A stretch of 64,000 nt of DNA from Scopulibacillus daqui (GCF_016908855.1 NZ_JAFBER010000009.1:42038-106037); one strand, 5' to 3'. Counted from the first letter of the stretch, positions 10,588 through 21,008 are shown. The notes: generated by a model from the sequence alone, not told the origin. Program-made: numbers and translations.

Positions 10588-11949
10588 TTAAGCACCAGGC
10601 GGCATATCGCTTTCGCTATGTTTCCGATCAAGGTTAACAAATTTGTTATATTCTTTAATAAAAGCTAATTCAACAGTGCCGACTGGACCGTTACGCTGTT
10701 TGGCAATAATGATTTCTATAATATTCTGTTTCTCGGATTCTTTGTCGTAATAGTCATCACGATATAAGAAAGCGACGATATCCGCGTCTTGTTCAATACT
10801 TCCTGATTCACGTATGTCAGACATCATTGGACGCTTGTCCTGCCTTGCTTCAACACCCCGCGACAACTGGGACAGGGCAATGACTGGGACATTTAATTCC
10901 CGGGCAATAGCCTTTAATGTCCGTGATATTTCTGAGACTTCTTGCTGACGGCTTTCTGAACGTGAGTTGCCTTGAATGAGCTGCAAGTAGTCTATTAAAA
11001 TCATGCCTAGCCCTTTTTCTTGCTGCAGACGGCGGCATTTAGCCCTTATATCATTCACCCGGATACCAGGGGTGTCATCAATATAAATGCTGGCATTTGA
11101 CAAGCTGCCCATTGCCATCGTCAGTTTTTGCCAATCCTCTTCTTCCAAACGGCCCGTTCTGAGCCTTTGGGCATCAATGTTGCCCTCCGCACAAAGCATA
11201 CGCATCACAAGCTGCTGCGCACCCATTTCAAGACTGAAAATGGCTACAGTATTGTCAGTCTTTGTTGCAACATTTTGTGCAATATTTAAGGCAAAAGCGG
11301 TTTTACCGACCGACGGACGCGCCGCAACAATAATCAGGTCATTTTTTTGGAAACCGGCCGTCATCTTGTCCAATTCAATAAATCCTGTTGGAACGCCGGT
11401 AATATCCTCGTTGCGATTTTGCAGCATCTCAATATTATCATAAGCATCTATTAAAATATCCTTAATAGATTGGAAGGCGCTTGCTCTTTTTCGTTGAGCA
11501 ACTTCAAGAATTGTTTTTTCCGCATCATCTAAGATACTATCTACTTCGTCTTCACGTGTGTACCCGTCAGAAACAATGCTTGTTGCTGTACGAATCAATC
11601 TTCTCAGCAACGATTTTTCTTCAACGATTTCACTGTAATATTCAATGTTTGCGGCTGTCGGCGCTGAATCCGCCAACTCGCTTAAATAAGATACACCCCC
11701 GACTTCTTCAAGCCTTTTTTGGTTGCGAAGTTCGGAGGTTACCGTAATAACATCGACAGGCTCTCCTCGTTCAGCTAATTCTAGCATCACGGCATAGATG
11801 CTTTGATGTGCTGCCCGGTAAAAATCTTCTGGTATGAGCACTTCAGAAGCCGTAACAATGGCTTGCGGCTCTAAGAATATTGCCCCCAATACAGCCTGCT
11901 CAGCTTCAATGCTATGCGGAGGTGTTCTGTCCGCAAATAAGTCACTCAT
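10588..11949 (-). CDS. dnaC: Replicative DNA helicase (DnaC; DnaB of other bacteria)
   Basis: Hexameric 5'-3' helicase that unwinds the fork. An N-terminal domain (about 1-150) and linker precede a RecA-type ATPase with Walker A ARPSVGKTA at about residue 208, Walker B ILIDYLQ, and the DnaB signature motifs RESGSIEQDAD and IIAKQRNGP. 453 residues, uninterrupted by an intein. About 165 bases separate it from rplI, with a strong terminator between them, so it is probably expressed from its own promoter. Confidence 0.98.
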   Translation of the reverse strand: MSDLFADRTPPHSIEAEQAVLGAIFLEPQAIVTASEVLIPEDFYRAAHQSIYAVMLELAERGEPVDVITVTSELRNQKRLEEVGGVSYLSELADSAPTAANIEYYSEIVEEKSLLRRLIRTATSIVSDGYTREDEVDSILDDAEKTILEVAQRKRASAFQSIKDILIDAYDNIEMLQNRNEDITGVPTGFIELDKMTAGFQKNDLIIVAARPSVGKTAFALNIAQNVATKTDNTVAIFSLEMGAQQLVMRMLCAEGNIDAQRLRTGRLEEEDWQKLTMAMGSLSNASIYIDDTPGIRVNDIRAKCRRLQQEKGLGMILIDYLQLIQGNSRSESRQQEVSEISRTLKAIARELNVPVIALSQLSRGVEARQDKRPMMSDIRESGSIEQDADIVAFLYRDDYYDKESEKQNIIEIIIAKQRNGPVGTVELAFIKEYNKFVNLDRKHSESDMPPGA

Positions 11950-12026
11950 ATATAAATCTCCTCTTATAGAAGTTAAATCATTCTCTTCTCATGTCTCTCA
12001 AGATTTTTAGTTAAAAAAAGACAAAA

Positions 12027-12101
12027 AAGCCGAGAAGTTCATGGACGCCGCCTTCGGTTAGGCGGAAGCTGGCGCGGATCCGCCAGCTTTTTTCCCGGCT
12101 T
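12027..12101 (-). terminator. Branched terminator after rplI
   Basis: On the minus strand an outer stem (12093-12101 with 12027-12035, 8 of 9 paired) encloses two further hairpins: AAGCTGGCG/CGCCAGCTT and CCGCC/GGCGG. It is followed by TTTTTTGTCTTTTTTT. The three-stem layout is larger than normal terminators. Confidence 0.8.
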
Positions 12102-12114
12102 ATTGAGCTTCTTA

Positions 12115-12558
12115 CTATTGTTCAGTGACATGAACCTTTAAAGTCGCTGTCACATTTTGATGGAGTTTGACAGGCACGTCAGTATACCCCAATGTTCTAA
12201 TCGGTTCACTCAATTCTATTTTCCTTTTATCCACTTTAATGTTTTGAGCTTTTAAGGCTTCGGCAATTTGTTTGCTTGTAATAGACCCGAATAAACGTCC
12301 GCCTTCCCCTGACTTTGCCTTTAATTCAAGGTCTAATTTTTCAATGCGATTTTTGAGTTCTTCAGCTTGCTTTTGTTCTTCTGCCGCACGTTTTGCTTCG
12401 CCCTTTTTCTTTATCTCAAGCTGTTTCATATTGCCTTTATTAGCTTCGACAGCTAATCCTTTTGGGAAAAGAAAATTGCGTGCATAGCCTTCTGAAACAT
12501 CCTTTACCTCTCCAGCTTTTCCTTTGCCTTTCACATTCTCTAAAAAAATCACCTTCAT
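12115..12558 (-). CDS. rplI: 50S ribosomal protein L9
   Basis: Elongated two-domain protein of the L1-stalk side of the 50S subunit. Domain 1 ([21 protein letters not shown] and the NFLFPKGLA motif, about 1-50), a long charged connecting helix (about 50-80), and a C-terminal rRNA-binding domain containing the GRLFGSIT motif. 147 residues, full length. The start ATG overlaps the gdpP stop by 4 bases, so the two are translationally coupled. Confidence 0.98.
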   Translation of the reverse strand: MKVIFLENVKGKGKAGEVKDVSEGYARNFLFPKGLAVEANKGNMKQLEIKKKGEAKRAAEEQKQAEELKNRIEKLDLELKAKSGEGGRLFGSITSKQIAEALKAQNIKVDKRKIELSEPIRTLGYTDVPVKLHQNVTATLKVHVTEQ

Positions 12559-14531
12559 GATTCTTCTTCTCCCCCTTCTATATATTCATTAATAGTGGAT
12601 TTTAGCTTTTCCTTTGCTTCTTCTAAACTTATATCTTCAAACTGGGTAGCAGCATTTGTTAAATGACCGCCGCCTCCCAGGTTCTCCATTATTAATTGTA
12701 CATTGATTTCTCCCAAGGAACGAGCGCTGATGCTTATCTTTCCGTCTAACCGAACGGCAATCACGAACGAAGCGCTGATGCCATCCATTGATAATAAGGT
12801 ATCAGCTGCTTGGGCGATAAGCACTTGATCAAACTTTTCATCTTCTTTGCCCATGGCAATAGCAATGTTGTCCTTATATATTTCGCTCGACTTGATCAGC
12901 TTCGCACGTCGTTTGTATTGAGTTAAATCCTCACGCAGCAATTTTTGAACCAAGATGGTGTCAGCCCCGTGGCTGCGCAAATAAGAAGCTGCATCAAACG
13001 TTCTTGACCCTGTTCTGAATGTAAAGCTTTTCGTATCGACGGTAATTCCCGCAAGCATCGACGTCGCTTCTATCGGATCGAGGCTTAAATGCTTCGGCTG
13101 ATACTCGAGAAGTTCAGTAATTAATTCCGATGCCGATGAAGCATAAGGCTCCATGTAGACAAGAACCGGATCATCTATAAATTCTTCGCCCCTGCGGTGA
13201 TGGTCAATCACGACAATACGTTCAGCTTTGGATAAAAGCTTAGGTTCCATCACCATCGACGGCTTGCTCGTATCAACAACAACAACAAGCGTACGAGCAG
13301 TCACTTGATCAATGGCATCATCAGGCGAAATAAATTTGTCCCATAACTCTTCTCTCTCTCGTATCTCTTCAATGAGCTTAATGACACCTGAACCGTAATT
13401 TTCAGGATCAATGACAATACTCGCTTGTTTATCATTGGATTCCGCAATCTTCATAATCCCGATACAAGCGCCGATTGAATCCATATCCGGGTGTTTGTGG
13501 CCCATAATAAGCACTTGGTCACTTTCATGGACCAACTCTGATAAAGCATGTGAAATGACTCTCGCCCTCACCCGAGTTCTCTTTTCAATAGGATTAGACT
13601 TTCCGCCGTAAAATTTCACTTTGCCGTGCGGCTCTTTAATGACAACTTGATCTCCGCCGCGTCCTAGTGCAAGGTCCAAGGCTGACTGCGCAAGCTGGCC
13701 CAGTTCCGGCAATGAATGCATGCCTAAACCGATGCCTATACTTAATGTAAATGGAATATGGCTTTGCGTCTTTAATTCACGGACATTATCTAAAATGCTG
13801 AACCTTGTTTTTTCCAGATCTTTTAATATTTTTTGGTTTAAGACAGCAAAGAATTTGTCTGAGGAGAAACGTTTTAAATAAATATCATAATTGGCTCCCC
13901 AATCCTTGATCATGCCGGTCAGCTCGTTATTGATATTGCTTTTGACTTGGTCCTCCATTCCCTGCGTCACTTCATCATAGTTATCAAGATATATAATTGC
14001 AAAAACGGATTGTTCGTTATTATAGCGTTCTTCAATATCTTTGAGCTCTGTAACATCAGAGAAATAAAGGAGCCGGTCTTCGCGCCTGATCGTGACTAGA
14101 TAGTTCCGTTTCTGGATTTTTACGATTTCTTCCTCAGAATCTCCTTTTATAATCGGAATAAGGGCTTCAGAAATCAAATTCAAGGAATGAGCCAGAAAAG
14201 AATCACCGCCGGTTAAAGAAATCATATAAGGATTCATCCACTCAATGTTATGATCGTTATCATACAGGATGATTCCAATCGGCATGTGTAATAATGCCTC
14301 ATCGCCGACTTTTTTTATACGATGAGACAATGTGCTAATATAAGCTTCTAAATCTTTCTTATAAACGGCATCGTTGCGAAGAACCCAATAGAAAATAACA
14401 GCTAATAAAATAATCCCTATTAAACCCATCATCCAATTAAAAATGGCTGTAAATGCGATATATATAACACATAATATGCCAAGGACTATTAGCTGATCTT
14501 TACGCCAACGATGTTTAAGTTGATTCGGCAT
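12555..14531 (-). CDS. gdpP: Cyclic-di-AMP phosphodiesterase GdpP
   Basis: Membrane enzyme that hydrolyses c-di-AMP to pApA and so affects potassium, osmotic and cell-wall homeostasis. Two transmembrane helices lie at about residues 12-50, then a PAS domain (about 55-150), a degenerate GGDEF domain with SSDKF in place of GGDEF (about 175-300), and a DHH/DHHA1 domain with GHKHPDMDS and VIDHHRR as metal-binding motifs. GGGGH in the C-terminal part is the DHHA1 signature. 658 residues, as usual. Upstream of rplI as in other Bacillales. Confidence 0.97.
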   Translation of the reverse strand: MPNQLKHRWRKDQLIVLGILCVIYIAFTAIFNWMMGLIGIILLAVIFYWVLRNDAVYKKDLEAYISTLSHRIKKVGDEALLHMPIGIILYDNDHNIEWMNPYMISLTGGDSFLAHSLNLISEALIPIIKGDSEEEIVKIQKRNYLVTIRREDRLLYFSDVTELKDIEERYNNEQSVFAIIYLDNYDEVTQGMEDQVKSNINNELTGMIKDWGANYDIYLKRFSSDKFFAVLNQKILKDLEKTRFSILDNVRELKTQSHIPFTLSIGIGLGMHSLPELGQLAQSALDLALGRGGDQVVIKEPHGKVKFYGGKSNPIEKRTRVRARVISHALSELVHESDQVLIMGHKHPDMDSIGACIGIMKIAESNDKQASIVIDPENYGSGVIKLIEEIREREELWDKFISPDDAIDQVTARTLVVVVDTSKPSMVMEPKLLSKAERIVVIDHHRRGEEFIDDPVLVYMEPYASSASELITELLEYQPKHLSLDPIEATSMLAGITVDTKSFTFRTGSRTFDAASYLRSHGADTILVQKLLREDLTQYKRRAKLIKSSEIYKDNIAIAMGKEDEKFDQVLIAQAADTLLSMDGISASFVIAVRLDGKISISARSLGEINVQLIMENLGGGGHLTNAATQFEDISLEEAKEKLKSTINEYIEGGEEES

Positions 14532-14560
14532 ACTGTCAGCTCCTACTGTTTTATGAGCAT

Positions 14561-15499
14561 TTATCTTTTTTTCAGCCGCGCTCTTAAATCAAACCCTAAA
14601 TCAATTATACCTAATACACGAATAATATAAAGTAAGATTGGCCCAGACAAAATGCTGAATATGACTACAATAATTGGTACAGCCGCGGGGATATTTTTTA
14701 CATAGCAAAAGTAAAAAATGAAGGCAAATCCTTGAATAATCATGACAATTTCCAGGATTGCATAAACATTAATGACAACTGTAAATAACCATTGATTTGT
14801 ATCGACATGCCCAAAGAGCTCAATAATTAAGGCGGCTAGGTAATACCAAATAAGACTTCTTGGAAAACGGCATTCTCTGAACGGCGGCCACTTTGGAAAA
14901 TCGACGCGCAGCCTTCTGAGAATAGGCGTGCTTACTAATTCCGTGATTAAAGCATGAAATACCCCGAATGTAACGATGGTAGTCGGTATTGTATAAACCA
15001 TCATATTCACGCCTTGCCGTAAAATATCTATTTCTTTTTTCGCATCTTGCTGAAAAGAACCGCTTAGTTTTTGCGCTGCATTAAGGGAATTTTCAATTGT
15101 ATCTTTCATTATTCCCATGACGTCTATATGAAGAGCCTGAGTGACAAACCCGTAAAGTAAAACGAGAAAAATGATATTCGTTAAGCTTCCGCCCACCAAT
15201 ATCGCCAATGCGGATTTTTTGGAATGCAATAAATATCCCATAACCAACCCAGACAACAAGAAATATAAAGCAGAAAGAGTCGGCAAAACCCCGGCAAGCA
15301 TAAGGGATATAAGCAAAGATATAATTAATACCATAATGCCGGGCTTCAGGCTGTTTTTCGCTGTATAATAAATCAGCGGCAGCGGCAAAAACCAAAACGT
15401 AATAATACCCATAAATGGAATATAAAATGTTATCAATAGGATACATACAAAAATTGCTGTAGACAATGATCCTTCGACCAGGACCCTTGTTTGTTTCAT
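14561..15499 (-). CDS. yybS: YybS family membrane protein (DUF2232)
   Basis: Polytopic membrane protein of 312 residues with about eight predicted helices, including a first pair at about 14-52. It matches the YybS/DUF2232 family in length, topology and position upstream of gdpP. Function is not established; the family resembles S-component-like small-molecule transporters. It is the first gene of the yybS-gdpP-rplI transcript, with a 29-base gap to gdpP. Confidence 0.9.
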   Translation of the reverse strand: MKQTRVLVEGSLSTAIFVCILLITFYIPFMGIITFWFLPLPLIYYTAKNSLKPGIMVLIISLLISLMLAGVLPTLSALYFLLSGLVMGYLLHSKKSALAILVGGSLTNIIFLVLLYGFVTQALHIDVMGIMKDTIENSLNAAQKLSGSFQQDAKKEIDILRQGVNMMVYTIPTTIVTFGVFHALITELVSTPILRRLRVDFPKWPPFRECRFPRSLIWYYLAALIIELFGHVDTNQWLFTVVINVYAILEIVMIIQGFAFIFYFCYVKNIPAAVPIIVVIFSILSGPILLYIIRVLGIIDLGFDLRARLKKR

Positions 15500-15681
15500 T
15501 TAAGCCACCTCTAATGTCTGTGATGCCATTACTGAAATAATGGATATGTTTCACTTTATTAAGTTTATTAGGATCAAGCCTTTTCTTCAACGTTAAAAAA
15601 ATACGCTTTATCATCTACTATACAAAAATCTAAAACAAATGGAAAGACATTGTATTTTATTCAGCTCCTAAATTCCGGCAG

Positions 15682-15710
15682 TTGCAGTTTTCGCAGCATT
15701 TCTTTATACT
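15682..15710 (+). promoter_or_regulatory. Sigma-A promoter of the CDF transporter leader
   Basis: TTGCAG (15682-15687), a 17-base spacer, and TATACT (15705-15710). The transcript would start near 15717, giving a leader of about 170 bases before the coding region at 15890. Confidence 0.65.
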
Positions 15711-15716
15711 AGACGT

Positions 15717-15856
15717 ATGAACGGCATCTGGAAAAATGTTCATCCAGAAAAATATCCTTTAAAGTTGGTGGCGTGATGCCTGTATTTAAAATCCCTTTAC
15801 ATAACATATATTATAAAGAAAATGCCGACCATAAATACAAGGTCGGTTTTATTTTT
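15717..15856 (+). promoter_or_regulatory. Candidate riboswitch or attenuator leader of CDF exporter
   Basis: The predicted RNA begins with ATGAAC (15717-15722) able to pair with GTTCAT (15738-15743). TCTGG (15727-15731) in that loop can pair with CCAGA (15744-15748), so the two are alternatives or a pseudoknot. An intrinsic terminator (CCGACC 15825-15830, GGTCGG 15841-15846, then TTTTATTTTT) precedes the start codon by about 34 bases. GGTGGCGT (15767-15774) could pair with ATGCC-g-ACC (15822-15830) and so prevent terminator formation. I recognise no known riboswitch class here. Confidence 0.5.
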
Positions 15857-15889
15857 GCCTTAAGGAAAATTAAATGAGGTGAATCAATC

Positions 15890-16792
15890 ATGCTTTCGCA
15901 ACAATCCAAACTGCTCGCCGCTTGGATTAGTCTTATCAGCAACTTTATATTAACCGTTTTGAAAATCGTTGTCGGAGCCATTTTTCACAGTACAGCACTT
16001 ATTGCTGACGGTGTACATAACGGCGGTGACGTGATCGCCTCTATTGCAACTCTCAGTTCCATGAAGCTCTCTCATCAGCCGGCGGATAAAGAACATCCGT
16101 ACGGCCATGGCAAAGCCGAAGACATTGCCTCAGGGATCATAGCGATCATTTTAGGCATTGCTGCTTTATTTCTTATATACGAATCGGTATTGGCCTTGTT
16201 TGAACCAGCTATTATTATAAGCCTTTGGGCTCTGATTGCTGCTTTTGTTTCGCTCGTTTGGAAGTATATCTTATATATTTATACAATCAAAATCGGCAAA
16301 AGAGATAAAAGCAAAAGCCTGATAGCTACAGCTTATGATCATCTTGCCGATGTCTATGCTTCGCTTGCTGCGGTTATCGGGCTCGGCATCGCTTGGATCG
16401 GCGACATGTTCAATATTTCATTAGCGTCATATGGCGATCCGATTGCCGGCATCATTGTCTCTATACTCATTTTAAAAGTTGCCTTTAACATGGGTGTAGA
16501 GTCGGTTAATGTACTTATGGAAAGCAATGTATCCCAAGAGAAACAAGATGAATTCAGCGACATTATTTTGTCATTTTCAGAAGTTAAACGCATTGACCGG
16601 CTCAGAGCCAGAGAACACGGCAATTATATTTTAGTAGATGTCAGAATTAGCGTACCCGGGAATATGACCATCCAAGAAGGCCATGATGTTACAAAGAAAA
16701 TTAAAAATACAATCATGGAAAAAAATCAAGATGTCGAAGAAGTATTAATTCATTTGAACCCATGGTATCCAGAAAATCGAGCAAATAGATAG
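15890..16792 (+). CDS. Cation diffusion facilitator family transporter
   Basis: CDF-type divalent metal/proton antiporter that would export cations such as Mn, Zn, Fe or Co. Six predicted helices occupy about residues 8-205. The intramembrane metal site is visible as DGVHNGGD in helix 2 and DHLAD in helix 5. A cytoplasmic ferredoxin-like metal-sensing domain follows (about 210-292). The 300-residue length is normal. RBS TGAGGTGA is 8 bases before the ATG. It is one of two rightward genes on the left arm, and the substrate cannot be read from sequence. Closest in type to B. subtilis MneP/MneS manganese exporters. Confidence 0.92.
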   Translation: MLSQQSKLLAAWISLISNFILTVLKIVVGAIFHSTALIADGVHNGGDVIASIATLSSMKLSHQPADKEHPYGHGKAEDIASGIIAIILGIAALFLIYESVLALFEPAIIISLWALIAAFVSLVWKYILYIYTIKIGKRDKSKSLIATAYDHLADVYASLAAVIGLGIAWIGDMFNISLASYGDPIAGIIVSILILKVAFNMGVESVNVLMESNVSQEKQDEFSDIILSFSEVKRIDRLRAREHGNYILVDVRISVPGNMTIQEGHDVTKKIKNTIMEKNQDVEEVLIHLNPWYPENRANR

Positions 16793-16834
16793 GACTGTTA
16801 ACTCGCCTCTTAGCTCATAAAAAGAGGTAAATAA

Positions 16835-16867
16835 AAAACACAGCAGTAACAATACCGCTGTGTTTTT
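16835..16867 (-). terminator. Terminator after rpsR, facing the CDF gene
   Basis: AAAACACAGC pairs with GCTGTGTTTT around a 12-base loop, with A and T runs on both sides. It can end both the rpsF-ssb-rpsR and the CDF transcript. Confidence 0.85.
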
Positions 16868-16874
16868 GAATACC

Positions 16875-17102
16875 TTACTCAGTTGTGTAAGGCAAGAGTG
16901 CCATTTGACGAGCGCGCTTGATTGCACGAGTCAATTGACGTTGGTACTTAGCGCTTGTACCCGTTACACGGCGTGGCAAAATTTTACCGCGCTCTGAAAT
17001 GAATCGTTTCAAAAGGTCAACGTCTTTATAGTCAATATAAGTGATGTTATTCACTGTAAAGTAACAAACTTTACGACGTTTACCGCGTCCGCGACGTGCC
17101 AT
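16875..17102 (-). CDS. rpsR: 30S ribosomal protein S18
   Basis: Small basic protein that binds with S6 to the platform of the 30S subunit. 75 residues, with [12 protein letters not shown] at the N-terminus, [12 protein letters not shown], and the conserved [19 protein letters not shown] block. Third gene of rpsF-ssb-rpsR, 46 bases after ssb, with AGGAGGAA upstream of the ATG. Confidence 0.98.
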   Translation of the reverse strand: MARRGRGKRRKVCYFTVNNITYIDYKDVDLLKRFISERGKILPRRVTGTSAKYQRQLTRAIKRARQMALLPYTTE

Positions 17103-17148
17103 CTTTCCATTCCTCCTTTATTGTTTTTTTCCGTTCAAAATCAACTTA

Positions 17149-17628
17149 TTAAAATGGTAAATCATCATCTGATATATCGATTGGTTTACCATCGTTCGCA
17201 AATGGATCATCATCAAACGGGTTTTTATAGTCCTGATTTTGATTATTGTTTTCTTTTGGAGGCATTGGTTGAAAGTCATTTCCGAAGTTATTGTTTTTAG
17301 AACTAGCACCCTTTGGCTCCAAAAATTGCACACTGTCAGCGACAACTTCTGTAACGTATACCCGACGGCCGTCATTATTTTCATAACTTCTCGTTTGCAA
17401 GCGGCCGTCCACACCCGCTAAACTTCCTTTGCTCAAGTAATTGGCTGCATTTTCAGCTTGTCTGCGCCACACGACAACTTGAATAAAATCAGCATCGCGC
17501 TCGCCCTGTTGATTTGTAAAAGGACGATTGACAGCAATGGTGAAATTAGCTACGGCAACACCATTCGGCGTATATCTAAGCTCAGGGTCCTTCGTCAACC
17601 GGCCAACCAATACCACTCGATTAATCAT
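17149..17628 (-). CDS. ssb: Single-stranded DNA-binding protein
   Basis: Homotetrameric OB-fold protein that coats single-stranded DNA during replication and repair. The OB fold covers about residues 1-108 ([38 protein letters not shown]). A glycine-poor, asparagine-rich linker follows, then the acidic protein-interaction tip DDDLPF at the C-terminus. Lies between rpsF and rpsR as in B. subtilis. Confidence 0.98.
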   Translation of the reverse strand: MINRVVLVGRLTKDPELRYTPNGVAVANFTIAVNRPFTNQQGERDADFIQVVVWRRQAENAANYLSKGSLAGVDGRLQTRSYENNDGRRVYVTEVVADSVQFLEPKGASSKNNNFGNDFQPMPPKENNNQNQDYKNPFDDDPFANDGKPIDISDDDLPF

Positions 17629-17654
17629 CAGAACCTCTCCCCATTAAATAAAAA

Positions 17655-17945
17655 TTATTCGCGCTCATCTTTAATAACCATGAAACGCAGAACATCGTCA
17701 TTGATTTTCACAAGACGATCAAATTCGTTAATAGCTTCAGCTCCAGCAGTAACATAAAGGACAGTATAAACGCCATTGTTGTAATCGTTGATTTCATAAG
17801 CAAGGCGGCGCTTGCCCATTTCCTCTACTTTATTGATTTCAGCACCGTTGTCAGTTAAGATTCCGGCTAGCTTTTCTTTTACTGCTTTCTCGCCTTCTTC
17901 ATCAAGATCTGGACGAAGAATGTACATGATTTCGTATTTACGCAC
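17655..17945 (-). CDS. rpsF: 30S ribosomal protein S6
   Basis: Platform protein of the 30S subunit, partner of S18. 96 residues starting [17 protein letters not shown]; the motif [17 protein letters not shown] and VLRFMVIK at the C-terminus are diagnostic. I chose the GTG at 17945, which has GGGAGGTGA 6 bases upstream. The longer open frame adds 17 residues unlike S6. First gene of the rpsF-ssb-rpsR operon. Confidence 0.97.
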   Translation of the reverse strand: MRKYEIMYILRPDLDEEGEKAVKEKLAGILTDNGAEINKVEEMGKRRLAYEINDYNNGVYTVLYVTAGAEAINEFDRLVKINDDVLRFMVIKDERE

Positions 17946-18061
17946 GTTAGTCACCTCCCTTTGGTCTAAACGGCTCCGATATGGAGCAGAGAGCAAGTCA
18001 TCTTACTCACAGATAAATATTATAGCAAATCCCAAATGGTTCTACAAGTTTAGACCGCAAA

Positions 18062-19162
18062 TTATACATTAAATCTAAAGTGGATAATATCTCCATCTTG
18101 GACAACGTAATCTTTTCCTTCGAGCCTTAACTTCCCTTTTTCCTTAGCACCAGCAAGCGAGCCGGCAGCAACCAAATCTTCATAAGAAACGACTTCAGCA
18201 CGAATAAATCCCCGTTCAAAATCTGTATGAATAATGCCTGCTGCTTCCGGCGCTTTCATGCCTTGGCGGAAAGTCCAAGCTCGTACTTCTTTTTCGCCGG
18301 CTGTAAAATAAGTTGCAAGTCCTAGAAGGTGATAAGCTTTTTCTATCAGCTGATCAAGTCCGGAGCGTTCAATGCCGAGTTCTTCTAAAAAAGCCTTTTT
18401 TTCTTCGCCGTCTAATTCGGCAATTTCTGATTCAATTTTCGCTGAAATAACAACGACTTCTGAACCGTCCTTCTCAGCAAATGCTTTTACTTGTTTAACA
18501 AACTGGTTGTCTTCTGATGAAAGAACATCTTCTTCTGATACGTTGGCTACATACAATACAGGTTTTTGAGTTAACAGATTTAAATGTTTAACGGCATGCA
18601 GCTCGTCTTCTGTTAATTCAACACTGCGGGCTGTTTGTTCATTTTCGAACGCTTCCTTTAATTTCGAGAGTGCAGAAAACTCAACAACAGCTTCTTTATC
18701 TTTTTGTTTGGCTAACTTTTCAACACGATCTATTCTCTTATTAACAGATTCTAAATCAGCTAAAATTAATTCTAGATTAATGGTTTCGATATCATCAATA
18801 GGATCAACTTTACCAGAAACATGGGTAATATTTTTATCTTCAAAACATCTAACAACATGTGAAATGGCATCAACCTGACGAATATTGGCTAAAAATTGGT
18901 TTCCCAGCCCCTCACCTTTGCTGGCGCCTTTAACTAATCCGGCAATATCTGTGAATTCAAATGTTGTTGGAATGGTTTGCTTGGGCTGATACATCTCTGT
19001 CAGCTTATCCAGGCGGCTGTCAGGTACATTGACGATGCCGACGTTTGGATCTATTGTACAGAATGGATAGTTTGCTGACTCCGCACCAGCTTGAGTAATA
19101 GCATTAAATAAAGTTGATTTACCTACATTAGGCAAACCAACGATGCCCGTTGTTAACGCCAT
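18062..19162 (-). CDS. ychF: Redox-regulated ATPase YchF
   Basis: Obg-related P-loop protein that prefers ATP and binds ribosomes; a negative regulator of oxidative stress defence in E. coli. G1 motif GLPNVGKST at about residues 7-15, a G3 motif [16 protein letters not shown], the altered G4 NVSE typical of YchF, and a C-terminal TGS domain (about 280-366). The ATG at 19162 has AGGAG 8 bases upstream. 366 residues, full length. Confidence 0.97.
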   Translation of the reverse strand: MALTTGIVGLPNVGKSTLFNAITQAGAESANYPFCTIDPNVGIVNVPDSRLDKLTEMYQPKQTIPTTFEFTDIAGLVKGASKGEGLGNQFLANIRQVDAISHVVRCFEDKNITHVSGKVDPIDDIETINLELILADLESVNKRIDRVEKLAKQKDKEAVVEFSALSKLKEAFENEQTARSVELTEDELHAVKHLNLLTQKPVLYVANVSEEDVLSSEDNQFVKQVKAFAEKDGSEVVVISAKIESEIAELDGEEKKAFLEELGIERSGLDQLIEKAYHLLGLATYFTAGEKEVRAWTFRQGMKAPEAAGIIHTDFERGFIRAEVVSYEDLVAAGSLAGAKEKGKLRLEGKDYVVQDGDIIHFRFNV

Positions 19163-19264
19163 GGTCAACACTCCTTTATATCATCGCGAATAACAGTCCA
19201 ACCCAATTATATGGATAGAATGAATAAAAAACAAGTTACAACTTAGCCGGGTATTTACAGAACA

Positions 19265-19291
19265 AAAAAGAGGGCTGATCACCCTCTTTTT
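19265..19291. terminator. Bidirectional terminator between yyzM and ychF
   Basis: AAAAAGAGGG pairs with CCCTCTTTTT across a 7-base loop; symmetrical A and T runs allow function in both directions. Confidence 0.8.
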
Positions 19292-19314
19292 GAGAAATAT
19301 CTTGGCGGTTCGCT

Positions 19315-19328
19315 ATTTCCCGGGAAAT
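19315..19328. promoter_or_regulatory. Candidate Noc-binding site (NBS)
   Basis: ATTTCCCGGGAAAT, a perfect 14-base palindrome identical to the B. subtilis Noc consensus as I recall it. It lies between genes and a noc gene is encoded in this window. Noc bound here would bring chromosomal DNA to the membrane and block FtsZ assembly. Confidence 0.75.
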
Positions 19329-19384
19329 TTCGACTTCTATCATATTCCAAGAAGTCCACAGCCCATTTAGTGAAGAACCTTCAA

Positions 19385-19585
19385 TTACTGCTCGTCTTCA
19401 ATGACCCTTTTTAATTTTTTCTTGAATTGACTTCTTGGAATGAGAACACTGTGGCCACAGCCTTGACATTTAATTCTAATATCAGCACCCATTCGAATAA
19501 TCTTCCATCTGTTTGTTCCACACGGGTGCGGCTTTTTCATTTCAACAATGTCATTTAAATCAAACGAAATCTCTTTTTGACTCAT
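19385..19585 (-). CDS. yyzM: DUF951 family small protein YyzM
   Basis: A 66-residue protein with the family core: DIVEMKKPHPCG, WKIIRMGADIRIKCQGCG and a basic C-terminal helix. HPCG and CQGCGH could form a zinc-binding knuckle. Function unknown. Conserved beside ychF and spo0J in Bacillales. The gap to glyQS is about 43 bases, so they may share a transcript. Confidence 0.9.
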   Translation of the reverse strand: MSQKEISFDLNDIVEMKKPHPCGTNRWKIIRMGADIRIKCQGCGHSVLIPRSQFKKKLKRVIEDEQ

Positions 19586-19628
19586 ATAAGCTCACCCCAA
19601 TAATATACGTGTTCAAAAATAGGCTGCA

Positions 19629-21008
19629 TTAAAATTTAATTTTACTATCCAAGAAGGATTTGAGTTCACTAATCGGCATGCGGATTTGCTCCATTGTGTC
19701 TCTTTCGCGAACTGTTACTTGGCCGTCTTCTTTTGAATCAAAATCGTAAGTGATGCAGAAAGGTGTGCCTATTTCATCTTGTCTGCGGTATCTCTTGCCG
19801 ATTGAACCCGTTTCATCATAATCGACCATGTAATCTTTTGAAAGGTCTTCAAAGACATGCTGTGCTTCGTCTTTTAACTTTTTAGATAACGGAAGAATAG
19901 CCGCTTTGTATGGTGCAAGTACCGGATGTAAATGAAGAACATTGCGGCTGTCATTTTCGCCGATTTCTTCCTGTTCAAAAGCATCGATTAAGAACGCTAG
20001 TGTAACGCGGTCTGCCCCTAATGCCGGTTCAATACAATAAGGGATATAACGTTCATTTGTTTGCTGATCAATGTAATTCATATCTTCGCCGGAAACTTCC
20101 ATGTGGCGTTTTAAGTCAAAGTCGGTTCTTGAAGCGATTCCCCACAACTCTCCCCAACCAAATGGGAATTTATACTCAAAGTCTGTCGTTGCATTGCTAT
20201 AATGCGACAATTCTTCTTCAGAATGGTCTCTTAACCTTAACATATCTTCTTTCATACCAAGAGAAAGCAGCCAACTTCTACAATAGGCTTTCCAATAATT
20301 AAACCATTCCATTTCTTCGCCAGGTTTGCAGAAAAACTCTAATTCCATTTGTTCAAATTCCCTTGTTCTAAACGTAAAGTTGCCTGGTGTAATTTCATTG
20401 CGGAATGATTTGCCGATTTGTGCGATACCGAAAGGAAGCTTTTTCCTCATCGTTCTTTGTACATTTTTGAAATTGACAAAAATGCCTTGCGCTGTTTCAG
20501 GGCGCATATAAATTTCATCCGTACTCGTTTCGGTAACACCTTGATATGTTTTAAACATCAGATTAAATTGGCGGATTGATGTAAAATCATGAGCGCCGCA
20601 ATCAGGGCAATTAATATGATGCTCTTCAATCAGTTCTTCCATCTTTTCAAAAGGCAGGCCGTCAACAGGTTGATCGAGCTTGCCGTCCAACTGGCTTTCA
20701 ATGAGTTTATCGGCACGGTGGCGGCTTTTGCATTGCTTACAATCAATCATAGGATCATTGAAGTTAGTAAGGTGACCGGATGCTTCCCATGTTTTAGGAT
20801 TCATTAAAATAGCCGAGTCTAATCCGACATTATATGGAGATTCTTGGACAAACTTTTTCCACCAAGCTTTTTTTACATTATTTTTCAATTCAACACCCAG
20901 CGGTCCGTAATCCCACGTATTAGCTAAACCGCCGTAAATCTCAGAACCTGGAAAGATAAAACCTCTTTGTTTTGCAAGGTTTACAATTTGATCCATTGTC
21001 ACTGACAT
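19629..21008 (-). CDS. glyQS: Glycine--tRNA ligase, single-chain (alpha2) type
   Basis: Class II aminoacyl-tRNA synthetase that charges tRNA-Gly. Motif 1 region [18 protein letters not shown] at about 22-40, motif 2 [14 protein letters not shown], and an insertion with zinc-type CKQC and CPDC pairs. A C-terminal anticodon-binding domain starts near residue 360. 459 residues from the ATG at 21008 (TAGGAG upstream). This is the homodimeric, eukaryote-like form rather than the alpha2-beta2 GlyQ/GlyS of B. subtilis. Controlled by a T-box leader. Confidence 0.97.
   Translation of the reverse strand: MSVTMDQIVNLAKQRGFIFPGSEIYGGLANTWDYGPLGVELKNNVKKAWWKKFVQESPYNVGLDSAILMNPKTWEASGHLTNFNDPMIDCKQCKSRHRADKLIESQLDGKLDQPVDGLPFEKMEELIEEHHINCPDCGAHDFTSIRQFNLMFKTYQGVTETSTDEIYMRPETAQGIFVNFKNVQRTMRKKLPFGIAQIGKSFRNEITPGNFTFRTREFEQMELEFFCKPGEEMEWFNYWKAYCRSWLLSLGMKEDMLRLRDHSEEELSHYSNATTDFEYKFPFGWGELWGIASRTDFDLKRHMEVSGEDMNYIDQQTNERYIPYCIEPALGADRVTLAFLIDAFEQEEIGENDSRNVLHLHPVLAPYKAAILPLSKKLKDEAQHVFEDLSKDYMVDYDETGSIGKRYRRQDEIGTPFCITYDFDSKEDGQVTVRERDTMEQIRMPISELKSFLDSKIKF

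Noticed and set aside
10850..11950. Intein or disruption in the replicative helicase
   Set aside because: The protein is continuous with all motifs at normal spacing.
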